A stretch of 64,000 nt of DNA, from positions 1 through 64,000 of IMG/VR virus record IMGVR_UViG_3300036828_000363; one strand, given 5' to 3'. The translations under genes and the position numbers were made by a program. Shown here piece after piece: positions 47,577 through 56,044 of the stretch. The stretch is from a virus. The notes under the pieces were generated by a model. It was given only the letters and a program-made list of their open reading frames with translations. It had not been told where the DNA came from and did not search any database. Position 1 is the stretch's first letter. Every line of letters starts with the position of its first letter.

Positions 47577-48482
47577 ATGGACAATTCGCCTCAAGAAACA
47601 AGATTTATTCCTCGTCGTGTCCCATTAGTCTTCTCGACTGAAAAACCAGTTACACCTCAAAAACAAGAGAAGTTCAAAAAATCCCGTCAAAATAGCATTA
47701 AGAAGGCGAGCGAGAAAAAGAGAGAAGCACGGAAAAAGCAAGAAATTTCAAATCAGTTTCTCTCAGTAGGTCAGGTTACCCAGTCCGGGAAGCTCACAGT
47801 TAGGCAATCTCTATTTGTCAGATACTTAGTTGAAGACCCCAAGTTTTCAGCTACAGCTGCAGCAGAAAAAGTTGGCTATGCCAATCCAGCCGCAGTAGGT
47901 TCGAATCTACTTAAGCATCCCATAGTATCAGCAGAGATAAAACGCTTACTTAAGATCACCTCAAGGCATCTTGAAATCTCCGCTGAGAAAACCCTTTCAG
48001 AGATTGCTAATATCGCTTATTCCAATGTCTATGATTACCTTTCGGTTAACCCAGATGGATCATGGACATTTGACCTGAAGAACATAAATCGTAATCAGGC
48101 ATCGGCTATTCAGGAGATAGTTACAGAGGAAGAGATACTCCGGGAACCCGTTACGATTGATGGAGTTAAACGATATACGAAGGTGCGCCGAACCAAGTTT
48201 AAACTCCATGACAAGCTGTCCGCGCTCAATACGTTGACTAAGTTCCAGCAACTCATGCCAAAAGAGGAACCTGAGTCTACCACCAACGTTACTATTAATG
48301 TACTAGACGCGATTATCAATGGCACAATCGGGAGCATGAATGTCCAACAGTTGACAGAGGGAAGCGATCATCCAGCAAGGAAGTTGCCTAATGGTTTTGG
48401 TGCTCAAGCTCAGGCAGCTAGAAGAGCGATAGTTAATGGAAGCAATGGTAATCCTCAGACTATCGAAGGTAGCTTACCATGA
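47577..48482 (+). CDS. terS: terminase small subunit
   Basis: A 301-residue protein. After a basic N-terminus (KPVTPQKQEKFKKSRQNSIKK) comes the Terminase_2-type core: LTVRQSLFVRYLVEDPKFSATAAAEKVGYAN, AAVGSNLLKHPIVSAEI, ISAEKTLSEIANIAYSNVYDYLSV, KLSALNTLTKF. It recognises packaging-site DNA and recruits the large subunit at 52.2 kb. The spacing of about 3.7 kb to terL is larger than usual. Confidence 0.9.
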   Translation: MDNSPQETRFIPRRVPLVFSTEKPVTPQKQEKFKKSRQNSIKKASEKKREARKKQEISNQFLSVGQVTQSGKLTVRQSLFVRYLVEDPKFSATAAAEKVGYANPAAVGSNLLKHPIVSAEIKRLLKITSRHLEISAEKTLSEIANIAYSNVYDYLSVNPDGSWTFDLKNINRNQASAIQEIVTEEEILREPVTIDGVKRYTKVRRTKFKLHDKLSALNTLTKFQQLMPKEEPESTTNVTINVLDAIINGTIGSMNVQQLTEGSDHPARKLPNGFGAQAQAARRAIVNGSNGNPQTIEGSLP

Positions 48483-48541
48483 GCGTGACTTGTAAATTAA
48501 ATGGCTATCATATTTTCGGTTTTACCCGGATAACCTCAATC

Positions 48542-48671
48542 TTCCACGGGGGGAAAATCAACGAAACGACAAATTTCCGAAATTTTGGACTGCTTATTAA
48601 CTTTTTGGAGTAAGCAGTCATTTTTCGGACGATTTTCCAGATCAGAAACGGAAATTTTCCCCCCGGTGGAA
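48542..48671. other. 130-nt nested inverted repeat downstream of terS
   Basis: The outer arms TTCCACGGGGGGAAAAT (48542-48558) and ATTTTCCCCCCGGTGGAA (48654-48671) are nearly perfect. An inner hairpin CCGAAATTTTGGACTGCTTA / TAAGCAGTCATTTTTCGG folds between them. It is far larger than a terminator and has no T run of its own. Candidate packaging site, origin or regulatory RNA. Confidence 0.8.
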
Positions 48672-48704
48672 CTTTAACTTCGAAGTGATTTTTCGGAATT
48701 TATC

Positions 48705-48998
48705 ATGAGCAACGATGTAGTACTAAAAAGGCGACCACTATGGAAACGAATACTTTCCATGCCCAGAATATTCCGGATGCACTACAGAGAATTTCGTCGC
48801 TATGGAAATGGAAGATGGGAAGCAGTAAAGATTGCGCGTAGACTAGCGTTCGACATACTGAAAGTTCCTAAGCCGTCTACTATTCCAGCAAAAGAAGTTG
48901 CTCAGATGAATGCAATAAGTTCTGGTGCAATGCAACAAGTACCGAAACCTAATGGTCTCGATACAGAACATTTAAAATCGAGGAGTAACGTCACGTAG
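48705..48998 (+). CDS. 97-residue basic protein, unknown
   Basis: VLKRRPLWKRILSMPRIFRMHYREFRRYG, then ARRLAFDILKVPKP. Basic and helical N-terminus. Function unknown. Small ORF pattern seen near phage terminases. Confidence 0.6.
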   Translation: MSNDVVLKRRPLWKRILSMPRIFRMHYREFRRYGNGRWEAVKIARRLAFDILKVPKPSTIPAKEVAQMNAISSGAMQQVPKPNGLDTEHLKSRSNVT

Positions 48999-49113
48999 AG
49001 TCGTGGTTGTTGGTGATTGCTTGTCTCTCTGACGCGTTTGTAGGTATCGGGACATTAGGTAACATGGGGAAATTGACCACGATGAAGTAAAGGAAAAGAA
49101 AAGGAGAAAAAAG

Positions 49114-49737
49114 ATGCAACCATTCTTAGCCTTGATAACTCCGATTGGTGGTGGTGGTGAGGGTGCTCATCCAGAACATCCGATTGCTTGGCCACCTTGG
49201 TGGCCCGGACACCCGGAACATCCAATTCCACCTACTGTCTGGCCTACGCCGCCACCTTCTGGTGGTGGTGGTGTGCCGCCTTATCCGTCTCATCCTATTT
49301 ACTATCCCGGCGCACGTCCGGAGCATCCAATCGCACAACCGCCGTGGTGGCCCGGTTTCCCTGCCCATCCAATTCCACCCGGCATCTGGCCAACACCGCC
49401 TGAAGGTGGTGGTGGTGGTGGAGAGCCACCGCTCGGTTTCTGGGGCGGCTCATCTCCTTGGCCGGGGTATGCAACTCCGCCAATCTTTATTCCAATGCCA
49501 AATCCGCCTTGGTATCCCGGACATCCGGAACATCCAATCCCGCCAACCGTTTGGCCTAATCCCCCAGAGGGTGGCACACCGCCAGATGGTGGTGGCACAC
49601 CTACAAGACCCCTCTTTGAGTGGAAAGTTGGATGGACTCCAGCTACTGGCTGGGTTGTTGTTGCAGTTCCGAAGTTTGACGTTCCGACTCCGTCGAAACC
49701 CGCCGCGGCTGGCGAAGAAGAAGAAGCAGCAAGGTAA
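49114..49737 (+). CDS. Pro/Gly/His/Trp-rich repeat protein
   Basis: 207 residues, almost all low complexity: repeats of GHPEHPIPPTVWP, PPWWPG and poly-Gly, then a short folded C-terminus (LFEWKVGWTPATGWVVVAVPKFDVPTPS). Good ribosome site (AAGGAGAAAAAAG). Such proteins occur in phage structural regions and may decorate the virion, which is an inference. Followed by a strong terminator. Confidence 0.7.
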   Translation: MQPFLALITPIGGGGEGAHPEHPIAWPPWWPGHPEHPIPPTVWPTPPPSGGGGVPPYPSHPIYYPGARPEHPIAQPPWWPGFPAHPIPPGIWPTPPEGGGGGGEPPLGFWGGSSPWPGYATPPIFIPMPNPPWYPGHPEHPIPPTVWPNPPEGGTPPDGGGTPTRPLFEWKVGWTPATGWVVVAVPKFDVPTPSKPAAAGEEEEAAR

Positions 49738-49746
49738 GTCTATCGG

Positions 49747-49785
49747 GACGCGCCAGACTATCGGCGCGTCTTTATTTTAAATTTT
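49747..49785 (+). terminator. intrinsic terminator
   Basis: Perfect 8-bp stem GACGCGCC/GGCGCGTC with an 8-nt loop, then TTTATTTT. Confidence 0.88.
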
Positions 49786-49891
49786 TTTGGGAAAGTAAGC
49801 AGGTAAGATTAATACTGGAATAAAACTACTGCGTAGTTTTACACTTTTTTTCGGGACTTGTCAAGAGAAAAATGTAAGATAGTTTAACGTC

Positions 49892-51658
49892 ATGAGCATA
49901 CTTGAGAACTACATCCGAGCCGGAGCTTCAATGAATGGTGGAGACACTGGTAATGCTCATCCCGACCATCAACACTTCGATGAATGCGCGCCTGATACAG
50001 AACAACAGTTTCATGAAGCTGCAAGCGCGTCTACTGATCAGGAGCACGAGAACGCGGCAAGCTATCATGACAGGGAAGCGAATATGTATGCGATTCGTCC
50101 CGGACTTAGTGCCGCAGAAAGACAAAGACAAAACGCTCATGAGAACGCGGCAGCACTTCATAGGCGTGTTATCACAGAAGGCACAAAGTATCCTCAGCTT
50201 AGACCGGGACTATCTAGTGACGCGAATAGTGCTTCTTTAGGAGTTCATGCTTTCCTAGTTAAACCTAAAGTGGAACCAACACAACTAAAACCCAGCGTGG
50301 TAGATAAGGCAGAGAAGGGGGAACGGAAAATGTCAAGTTTCGTTGAGCAATTCGTTAAATACTCTGGTGGCAATGCAAAAAAGTATGCGCCCGATCAACC
50401 CCGTACCGACGCTGGAAGCTTCCAAGCAGATCAAGTCGCGGCAGAGAATGCTCAGACAATCGATGCTCATAAGCGAGCGGGAAAATATCATCGAAGAGTA
50501 GGCGCGACACTTCAGACAGAAGGACATGAAGCTGACGCGCAACAACACTTCAACGCAGCACACGCGCATGAAAGAGCAGTATCACTTGGTTCGGAAGGCG
50601 CGCAACCGCCTTCTTCACTCGCTCGACAAGCAAGTGCATCTGCTCATGGTAAGAAACCTACTCAAACATTCATGCAACAATGTTCAACGCCAGAAGTAAG
50701 TCTGGTGAAAGACTTCGTGAATGGCGAGAGGACTAATCCATCGATTCCTTACAAGTCAGATGTTGAGCGATTCGTTCGAGCGGACAATATTCCTGCTGGA
50801 ATCTCAGTTGAGAACATCGGAACTGGAATGTCGAAGGGTGGCCCCGGTTCCGGTAGATATCCTGCTGGAAGTGGTGGTAGTTCATCAGCGGGAGAAGCTG
50901 CGAGAGAACGAGTGATTCATAACGCCTTGGGCGCAGATAGCGCCAAAGCACATGCTGATGCCGCGCAACACCATCAGATCATGGCACGTGGTTCGCGGCA
51001 AATCGCAGAACGTACTGGGATGAAAGCATACAATGACGCGGCTGATGCTCATCAAAATGCAGCCGATCTTCATGCCGCTGCCTACAAGGCACATTTAAAA
51101 ACTGGAGCGGACACGCCTTCAAAAGATGAACTTGGTTCGATGAGTGAGAAGGCACGTGTCGCGTCAAGAGTCGCGCATGATTCATCATGGGATGCCCGCG
51201 ACAAAGAACAATCTTCGCTCAAAGTGCAAACAGACAACCTCGACAAAGGTGGCCCCGGAAGTGGACGATATCCTGCCGGAAGTGGTGGTAACTCTGAAAG
51301 CTCCGGAGATACCAAGCATGATTACTATGGTGAGCATGGTATCCATCTCACCATGACACGTGACCAAGCGGACAGTGTCAGTGGCAGCGGTAAGCAGGAT
51401 GAGAACGTTGCTGCGCTCGCGAGACATCCGGACATCAAACCGCAACTGGACAACATTGACCCGGAGAAACTCCGCTCCGAGTTGAAAGGTTATGGTGCTT
51501 GGGACAAGTCGGAACTCGCAGACCATGACCAAAACCTACATAGGATGCTTTGGCTCGCGGGTGGTCATATCAGTGATGAAGCAAAATCATCTGACAAAGC
51601 ACAAGATGCGACTACTCTCTACAAGGCATCGACTGGCAAGGAAGAATTGGTGAAGTGA
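49892..51658 (+). CDS. 588-residue His/Ala-rich protein with KGGPGSGRYPAGSGG linkers
   Basis: Long stretches of amphipathic helix with a repeating A-x(2-3)-H pattern (AAQHHQIMARGSRQIAERTG, ADAHQNAADLHAAAYKAH). Two copies of KGGPGSGRYPAGSGG (DNA 50835 and 51247) and KYAPDQPRTDAGSF separate the blocks. These words resemble the linkers in the portal and polyvalent proteins downstream. Lies in the structural module. Scaffold, injected protein or polyvalent protein are all possible. Confidence 0.65.
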   Translation: MSILENYIRAGASMNGGDTGNAHPDHQHFDECAPDTEQQFHEAASASTDQEHENAASYHDREANMYAIRPGLSAAERQRQNAHENAAALHRRVITEGTKYPQLRPGLSSDANSASLGVHAFLVKPKVEPTQLKPSVVDKAEKGERKMSSFVEQFVKYSGGNAKKYAPDQPRTDAGSFQADQVAAENAQTIDAHKRAGKYHRRVGATLQTEGHEADAQQHFNAAHAHERAVSLGSEGAQPPSSLARQASASAHGKKPTQTFMQQCSTPEVSLVKDFVNGERTNPSIPYKSDVERFVRADNIPAGISVENIGTGMSKGGPGSGRYPAGSGGSSSAGEAARERVIHNALGADSAKAHADAAQHHQIMARGSRQIAERTGMKAYNDAADAHQNAADLHAAAYKAHLKTGADTPSKDELGSMSEKARVASRVAHDSSWDARDKEQSSLKVQTDNLDKGGPGSGRYPAGSGGNSESSGDTKHDYYGEHGIHLTMTRDQADSVSGSGKQDENVAALARHPDIKPQLDNIDPEKLRSELKGYGAWDKSELADHDQNLHRMLWLAGGHISDEAKSSDKAQDATTLYKASTGKEELVK

Positions 51659-51688
51659 TCGCATAGTTTCACATAGTAGGTGATCGCC

Positions 51689-51901
51689 ATGAGAGCAATT
51701 GTTACCATAGCCGACCCGGATCAGATCAACTTCAATTCTATTCTCGCCCTGAAGTTGAATGAGTTTGAAGCGGTAACGCAAAGAGCACTAAATGTGTGGG
51801 GAATTCTAGCTTCACACGTTCGTGATGGTGGAACCATTATCTTGAGGGACAAGTATGGCTATCCAAGAGAGGTTCGACTTGAAGACTTAGCAAGGGATTA
51901 G
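51689..51901 (+). CDS. 70-residue protein, unknown
   Basis: ATG 51689 with AGGTGATCGCC upstream. IVTIADPDQINFNSILALKLNEFEAVTQRAL ... small alpha/beta fold. No family recognised. Confidence 0.55.
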   Translation: MRAIVTIADPDQINFNSILALKLNEFEAVTQRALNVWGILASHVRDGGTIILRDKYGYPREVRLEDLARD

Positions 51902-51905
51902 TGAA

Positions 51906-52046
51906 TACTAGCTTAGGTTATTGGGATTCTACCTGAGCTAGTTGATGCTGAGATAACTTCTGCACCACGGCAGAAGTAAGTCCGCATCAGGAAAGGGGGT
52001 TTGGACAAGACGACACACCTTGTTACAAACCCCTTTCTACTTTTGG
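51906..52046 (+). promoter_or_regulatory. intergenic hairpins before the terminase operon
   Basis: ACTAGCTTAGGT/ACCTGAGCTAGT and GAAAGGGGGTTTG/CAAACCCCTTTC (51991-52037). The second is followed by TACTTTTGGAG, which is also the ribosome site region of the next gene. Could be a terminator or translational control element. Confidence 0.45.
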
Positions 52047-52057
52047 AGAAGAAGAAA

Positions 52058-52201
52058 ATGGAACAAACTGATATAGAAATTTTGATGAATGATGTCAGAC
52101 TTTCCCTCTTCCAGATTCTTGTAGAGATGTACAACGAAGTAAAGCGACAAGAAGCTGTGACCAACTTGTACGCCGAGGCATTGAGTATTGGCTATAGGTG
52201 A
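52058..52201 (+). CDS. 47-residue protein, unknown
   Basis: TTTTGGAGAAGAAGAAA before ATG 52058. MEQTDIEILMNDVRLSLFQI ... helical. Its 3' end overlaps the terL start. Confidence 0.55.
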   Translation: MEQTDIEILMNDVRLSLFQILVEMYNEVKRQEAVTNLYAEALSIGYR

Positions 52202-54095
52202 TCAATACGTCAGAACGCAGTTAACACCAAACGGCGCGCCTATTCCTGCTCTAACCACGCCCATTGATCCCACCAAGATAACACCAGAACAAGCAGACAA
52301 AGTAAGAGAAACGCTTGTTGACTCAGTCCAGTTTAGTCGTGTGTGGCTAGATTCCGAACTATGGGAAAAGCAAGAAGAGATACTACGTTCCATCGACACG
52401 AATCGTAAGACTGCGGTACGCGCTTGTCACTCATCCGGAAAAACTTTTGTTGCTGCGCTTGCGACTCTTCACTTCTTAGCTAGATGGGAAGAAGCAATAG
52501 TAATCACTACTGCGCCTACGAAAAATCAAGTCGAAAAGTTACTTTGGGCAGAAATACATTCTGCGGTAGGCAGAAGTAAGTATCCGTTCCCCAAACCGAT
52601 TCTTACTCAGCTAAAGATAGGGCCGAAACGCTACGCCTTAGGATTCACCACTAACATTGAGCATCAGGACGAAGGCGTTAAGTTCCAAGGTTTCCACGCA
52701 AAGAACATATTAGTCATCCTTGATGAAGCACCCGGAGTCGCGACTAAGATATGGAAAGCGATTGAAGGGTTGATGGCATCAGGTAATGTAAGACTGCTTG
52801 CTATCGGTAATCCGACAATCGTAGGCGGAGACTTCTACAACGCGTTTCACTCTGATCGTGAATTCTGGGATGCAAAGCTTACCATCTCTGCGTTTGACAC
52901 GCCGAATCTATTAGGTATTACTCCTGCTCAACTAATCAAGATGACACCAGACGAGCTAGATTACTGTCCGGTGCCACATCTGATATCCAGACGTTGGGTG
53001 TATCAGATGATCAAATCGCTGGGGATGAGTAATCCGTTTGTTCAGTCAAGAGTGTTTGGCGAATTCCCGGAACAAGCTGAAGACTCGCTCATATTCTTGT
53101 CATGGTTAGATCAAGCATCGAATCGTGAAGTAGACAAGGACAAAGTCTGGGAGCAACTAAAAGCAGGGAAAATAAAGGCGAGTGCAGGTATTGATGTCGC
53201 TGGGCCGGGTGAGGACGAAACGACATTATGTATTCGAGCAGGAAACGATATCATGTTGTTGAAGGCGTGGCCTGATCCTGATCCACGTGGTGAACTGATA
53301 CAGGAATTGATGCCATTTAAACCGTACCTCGATAACGTCAATGTGGACTCAGCAGGAATTGGTTATTATCTAGCACGTCATCTTGAAGACGAAGGTTACC
53401 CGGTCTCAGATGTCAATGTAGGAGAATCGCCAGAAGACAAAGAGCATTTCTTTTTACTCAAGGCAGAATTGTACTGGGGACTTCGTCTACGCTTTGAAGA
53501 AGGCGACGTTAATGGATTGGATGACGATGTCGCGAAAGGCCAGTTGACTACAATACGTTGGAAGCCGAATCCACGTGGTCAAACAGTGATTGAGTCGAAG
53601 GCGGACGCGAAAGCACGTGGCATTAAATCTCCGGATAGAGCGGAAGGTGTAATGTTGGCATTTGCAAAAAGTGGTATGCATGGATTGATTGAGTTGTGGG
53701 GACAGGACGCAGAGAAGATTAAGGACGAAGAACAAAGACAGGAAGCGAGAATTAAAGAAGCACACTCTGCTATTCAACCTGAGCATAACTTAGACCCGAG
53801 TGAACGCAGCACGGAACTAGCTAATTTGCAAAAGAATGATGCTGGTGGCTGGATTGAAAAAATGGCAATAAGAGACAAAGAAGAAAGAGACAAAAACAAA
53901 GAAGCGTTACAAGCAAAGACTGGAATCAAATCTTTGGGCAAGGTGACTACGTCGAAAGAGCAACCTGATGTTTGTCCGAGATGTCCGAATAAGTTCCTGT
54001 CACAGTATGCAGACAACAGTTGGAAGTGTAACGCGTGTGGCGCGAGTGGTGTAGGCATGACTATTAAGGTTGGTAGCGATCTAATACCAATTTAG
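52188..54095 (+). CDS. terL: terminase large subunit
   Basis: A 635-residue protein from TTG 52188. ATPase: RACHSSGKTFVAALATLHFLA (Walker A) and ILVILDEAPGV (Walker B). Nuclease: GIDVAGPGEDETTL, NVDSAGIGYYLARHLED and a late Asp cluster. After a charged linker the C-terminus carries an extra zinc ribbon (CPRCPNKFLSQYADNSWKCNACG). It packages DNA into the capsid through the portal at 56.0 kb. Confidence 0.93.
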   Translation: MAIGDQYVRTQLTPNGAPIPALTTPIDPTKITPEQADKVRETLVDSVQFSRVWLDSELWEKQEEILRSIDTNRKTAVRACHSSGKTFVAALATLHFLARWEEAIVITTAPTKNQVEKLLWAEIHSAVGRSKYPFPKPILTQLKIGPKRYALGFTTNIEHQDEGVKFQGFHAKNILVILDEAPGVATKIWKAIEGLMASGNVRLLAIGNPTIVGGDFYNAFHSDREFWDAKLTISAFDTPNLLGITPAQLIKMTPDELDYCPVPHLISRRWVYQMIKSLGMSNPFVQSRVFGEFPEQAEDSLIFLSWLDQASNREVDKDKVWEQLKAGKIKASAGIDVAGPGEDETTLCIRAGNDIMLLKAWPDPDPRGELIQELMPFKPYLDNVNVDSAGIGYYLARHLEDEGYPVSDVNVGESPEDKEHFFLLKAELYWGLRLRFEEGDVNGLDDDVAKGQLTTIRWKPNPRGQTVIESKADAKARGIKSPDRAEGVMLAFAKSGMHGLIELWGQDAEKIKDEEQRQEARIKEAHSAIQPEHNLDPSERSTELANLQKNDAGGWIEKMAIRDKEERDKNKEALQAKTGIKSLGKVTTSKEQPDVCPRCPNKFLSQYADNSWKCNACGASGVGMTIKVGSDLIPI

Positions 54096-54240
54096 TTTTA
54101 ATTCAAGTCGCTTATTATTGACTCTAAACTAGCGACTTAGGTTTGAAGTAATACGTCTATGTAGCAGATGTAAACCAGCTACTCTTAGAGTCTGCTGGTG
54201 ACTTCGTTTGTCGCCGAATGTAGGATTAGTGTCTAATACA

Positions 54241-54390
54241 ATGAACGTACACATTGACCCAGTGCGTTTAGAGAGAATCATGCTTCTACTTGACGGAATA
54301 GAAAGCTATCTCATTAGACAACAGGTTCCCCCGGTTGAATGGGTTCGAGAAATCAAAGAGTTGATGACTGATGCGACTTACTCTACTTGA
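54241..54390 (+). CDS. 49-residue helical protein, unknown
   Basis: MNVHIDPVRLERIMLLLDGIESYLIRQQ ... No clear ribosome site. A TTG at 54208 is an alternative start. Overlaps the next gene. Confidence 0.5.
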   Translation: MNVHIDPVRLERIMLLLDGIESYLIRQQVPPVEWVREIKELMTDATYST

Positions 54391-54709
54391 ACCCCGGTAT
54401 CTCAAAATTAGTTCTGATATAGGTATTAGCAGCGAGAATGTATCAAAAGAAGAATCAGATGGCATGTGGTTTTTCTGTCCGGTGTGTTACCTGAAAAATA
54501 GAGGGCCGGAAGGAACCCATATGATTATCGTATGGCGACCAAAGATTCAACCCGCGTCAAATCGTTCCGGCCCCGGTAGATGGGAACTGAGGGGCAATGG
54601 CTTTGAAGACATGACTTTGATAGGCAGTGACTCGAATTCAATTATGTGTAAGGGTGGCTGCAACGCGCACTTTAGCATCGTTGATGGTGAGGTGATCATT
54701 CATGACTGA
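54371..54709 (+). CDS. zinc-binding protein, DUF6527-like (tentative)
   Basis: 112 residues. FFCPVCYLKN ... GRWELRGNGFEDMTLIGSDSNSIMCKGGCNAHFSIVDGEV matches the style C-x2-C ... W-x-x-x-G ... C-x-AHF-x-x-x-x-G of small phage zinc proteins near terminases. Confidence 0.6.
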   Translation: MRLTLLEPRYLKISSDIGISSENVSKEESDGMWFFCPVCYLKNRGPEGTHMIIVWRPKIQPASNRSGPGRWELRGNGFEDMTLIGSDSNSIMCKGGCNAHFSIVDGEVIIHD

Positions 54710-54935
54710 AGCTAAGAGAAAAAAGAAGTCTGAGCTTATGATGATTCTCAATCGTATGTCCATCGAGCGACGTTTTGGCTTCGAGTTTGAATTTCCTAAG
54801 GAGTGGAGAGCGTCACAGAAACCAATTGAGGAATTGACTACCGGAGAAATGCAACAGCTCATCGATGAAGGAAGACGCCAACTAAAATTAGTTGATGTGG
54901 AAGACGAAGAATTGAAATGTCAGTCTGTAAACTAA
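54702..54935 (+). CDS. 77-residue charged helical protein
   Basis: KRKKKSELMMILNRMSIERRFGFEFEFPKEW ... TTGEMQQLIDEGRRQLKL. Overlaps both neighbours. Function unknown. Confidence 0.55.
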   Translation: MTEAKRKKKSELMMILNRMSIERRFGFEFEFPKEWRASQKPIEELTTGEMQQLIDEGRRQLKLVDVEDEELKCQSVN

Positions 54936-55162
54936 GGCATCGGGACATCAGACGTTGGGATACAACGGGTAGCTATCCAAACTGTCTTCACCACCATCAT
55001 TGCAATCGTAATGAAGCAGATCAACTAGTCAGGAGTAATGACGCCTTTCCTATCGCGGGTAAATCTGCAATTGTGTTGTTTGATTCTAATTTCTACCAGT
55101 GGGCGAAGGTAGTAGATATAACTGGCATATCTGTATTACAAATGGTGCCTATAACGGATTAA
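54917..55162 (+). CDS. 81-residue His-rich protein, unknown
   Basis: CKLRHRDIRRWDTTGSYPNCLHHHHCNRNEAD forms a Cys/His cluster, then a beta-rich C-terminus. Possible metal binding. Confidence 0.5.
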   Translation: MSVCKLRHRDIRRWDTTGSYPNCLHHHHCNRNEADQLVRSNDAFPIAGKSAIVLFDSNFYQWAKVVDITGISVLQMVPITD

Positions 55163-55164
55163 TC

Positions 55165-55674
55165 ATGATTCCCCCTTCAAGATACGATTACGAAGCAATG
55201 TCAATACCGTTTATAATTCGTGTGAAAGATCGTGTGAAAGAATGGCGCGAGAAGACGTGGGAATATATCTGGCCTGTCTTAATATTTCTGCTTAGTCCAT
55301 TTTTGTGGATCGCTCGTTTATTTCTTTCTATCTACGTTCGAGTCTATATCCGCTTTTTTGCGATTCGTAGAGCGTCGGATAGAGCGACATGTCCCGCGTG
55401 TGGTATTCGTATGCCCCACAAGATGGCATACGATGGATTGTTTGAGCGATTGATCCATACATGTGCTAGATGTAATGCAGATTGGCCCGAAGCACCAGTA
55501 CTACCCGCAGACAAGTGGAGAGTCGCTCGTCCAGATTCGTTAATTCAAGCTCGTAGGCCAGATGTCCCAGAAATACCTTGGGGCACTAGTTCCCCAGAAC
55601 CAGTTTCGATGACTACAACAAATGGTAGCTCGACAAATGGTACAGTGCCAAAGGTGGAAATTAAAGTCAACTAG
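55165..55674 (+). CDS. membrane-anchored zinc-ribbon protein
   Basis: 169 residues from ATG 55165. Residues about 25-60 are hydrophobic (YIWPVLIFLLSPFLWIARLFLSIYV). Then CPACGIRMPHK ... CARCNADWP, a zinc ribbon, and a Ser/Thr/Pro tail. Located just before the holin-like gene. Function unknown. Confidence 0.6.
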   Translation: MIPPSRYDYEAMSIPFIIRVKDRVKEWREKTWEYIWPVLIFLLSPFLWIARLFLSIYVRVYIRFFAIRRASDRATCPACGIRMPHKMAYDGLFERLIHTCARCNADWPEAPVLPADKWRVARPDSLIQARRPDVPEIPWGTSSPEPVSMTTTNGSSTNGTVPKVEIKVN

Positions 55675-55699
55675 AAGTGAAGAAGTAAAGGAGATTACT

Positions 55700-55951
55700 A
55701 TGCCCGTTCTCGTTAACTTGCTGATTTACTTTGTGATTGCGGTGATCATCTTCGCCGTGGCTTTCTACTGCCTGCGTTTGCTGCCAGCAGAAGTTCAAAA
55801 CATAGGTCGCATTGTTCTGTATGTAGTCGCGGCGATAGTCGTGATCATACTTCTTTTGCAACTTGTGAATGGTGGCGGTGGTGCTTTGGGTGGTGCCCAC
55901 CGAAAATTAGGACTAGTTTTAGAGTCGTGTGCTACGTTACCTCTCACTTAG
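55700..55951 (+). CDS. small two-segment membrane protein, holin-like
   Basis: 83 residues from ATG 55700 (AAAGGAGATTACT). Two hydrophobic segments (NLLIYFVIAVIIFAVAFYCL and IGRIVLYVVAAIVVIILLLQL) separated by LPAEVQN. The size fits a class II holin, but no endolysin is adjacent, so it could be another membrane protein. Confidence 0.55.
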   Translation: MPVLVNLLIYFVIAVIIFAVAFYCLRLLPAEVQNIGRIVLYVVAAIVVIILLLQLVNGGGGALGGAHRKLGLVLESCATLPLT

Positions 55952-55975
55952 GATTGCCATGGACGTAGCATCGAT

Positions 55976-56028
55976 AAAGGGTGGGATAATCGGCATGGGA
56001 AAAGGCCTCTCACCCTTTCTTCTTTTCA
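55976..56028 (+). terminator. terminator-like hairpin before the portal gene
   Basis: AAAGGGTG/CACCCTTT with a 27-nt loop then CTTCTTTTC. Lies in the 93-nt gap before the portal. Could attenuate or terminate. Confidence 0.45.
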
Positions 56029-56044
56029 AAAGAATTGAGACCAT

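Noticed and set aside
49126-49780. Alternative frames across the Pro/Gly-rich gene
   Set aside because: They are by-products of the GGTGGT and CCGCCA repeats. Only the frame at 49114 has a ribosome site and a folded C-terminal segment.
55700-55951. Certain holin assignment and search for an adjacent endolysin
   Set aside because: No endolysin or other lysis gene is visible in the window, so the holin call is kept only as a possibility.
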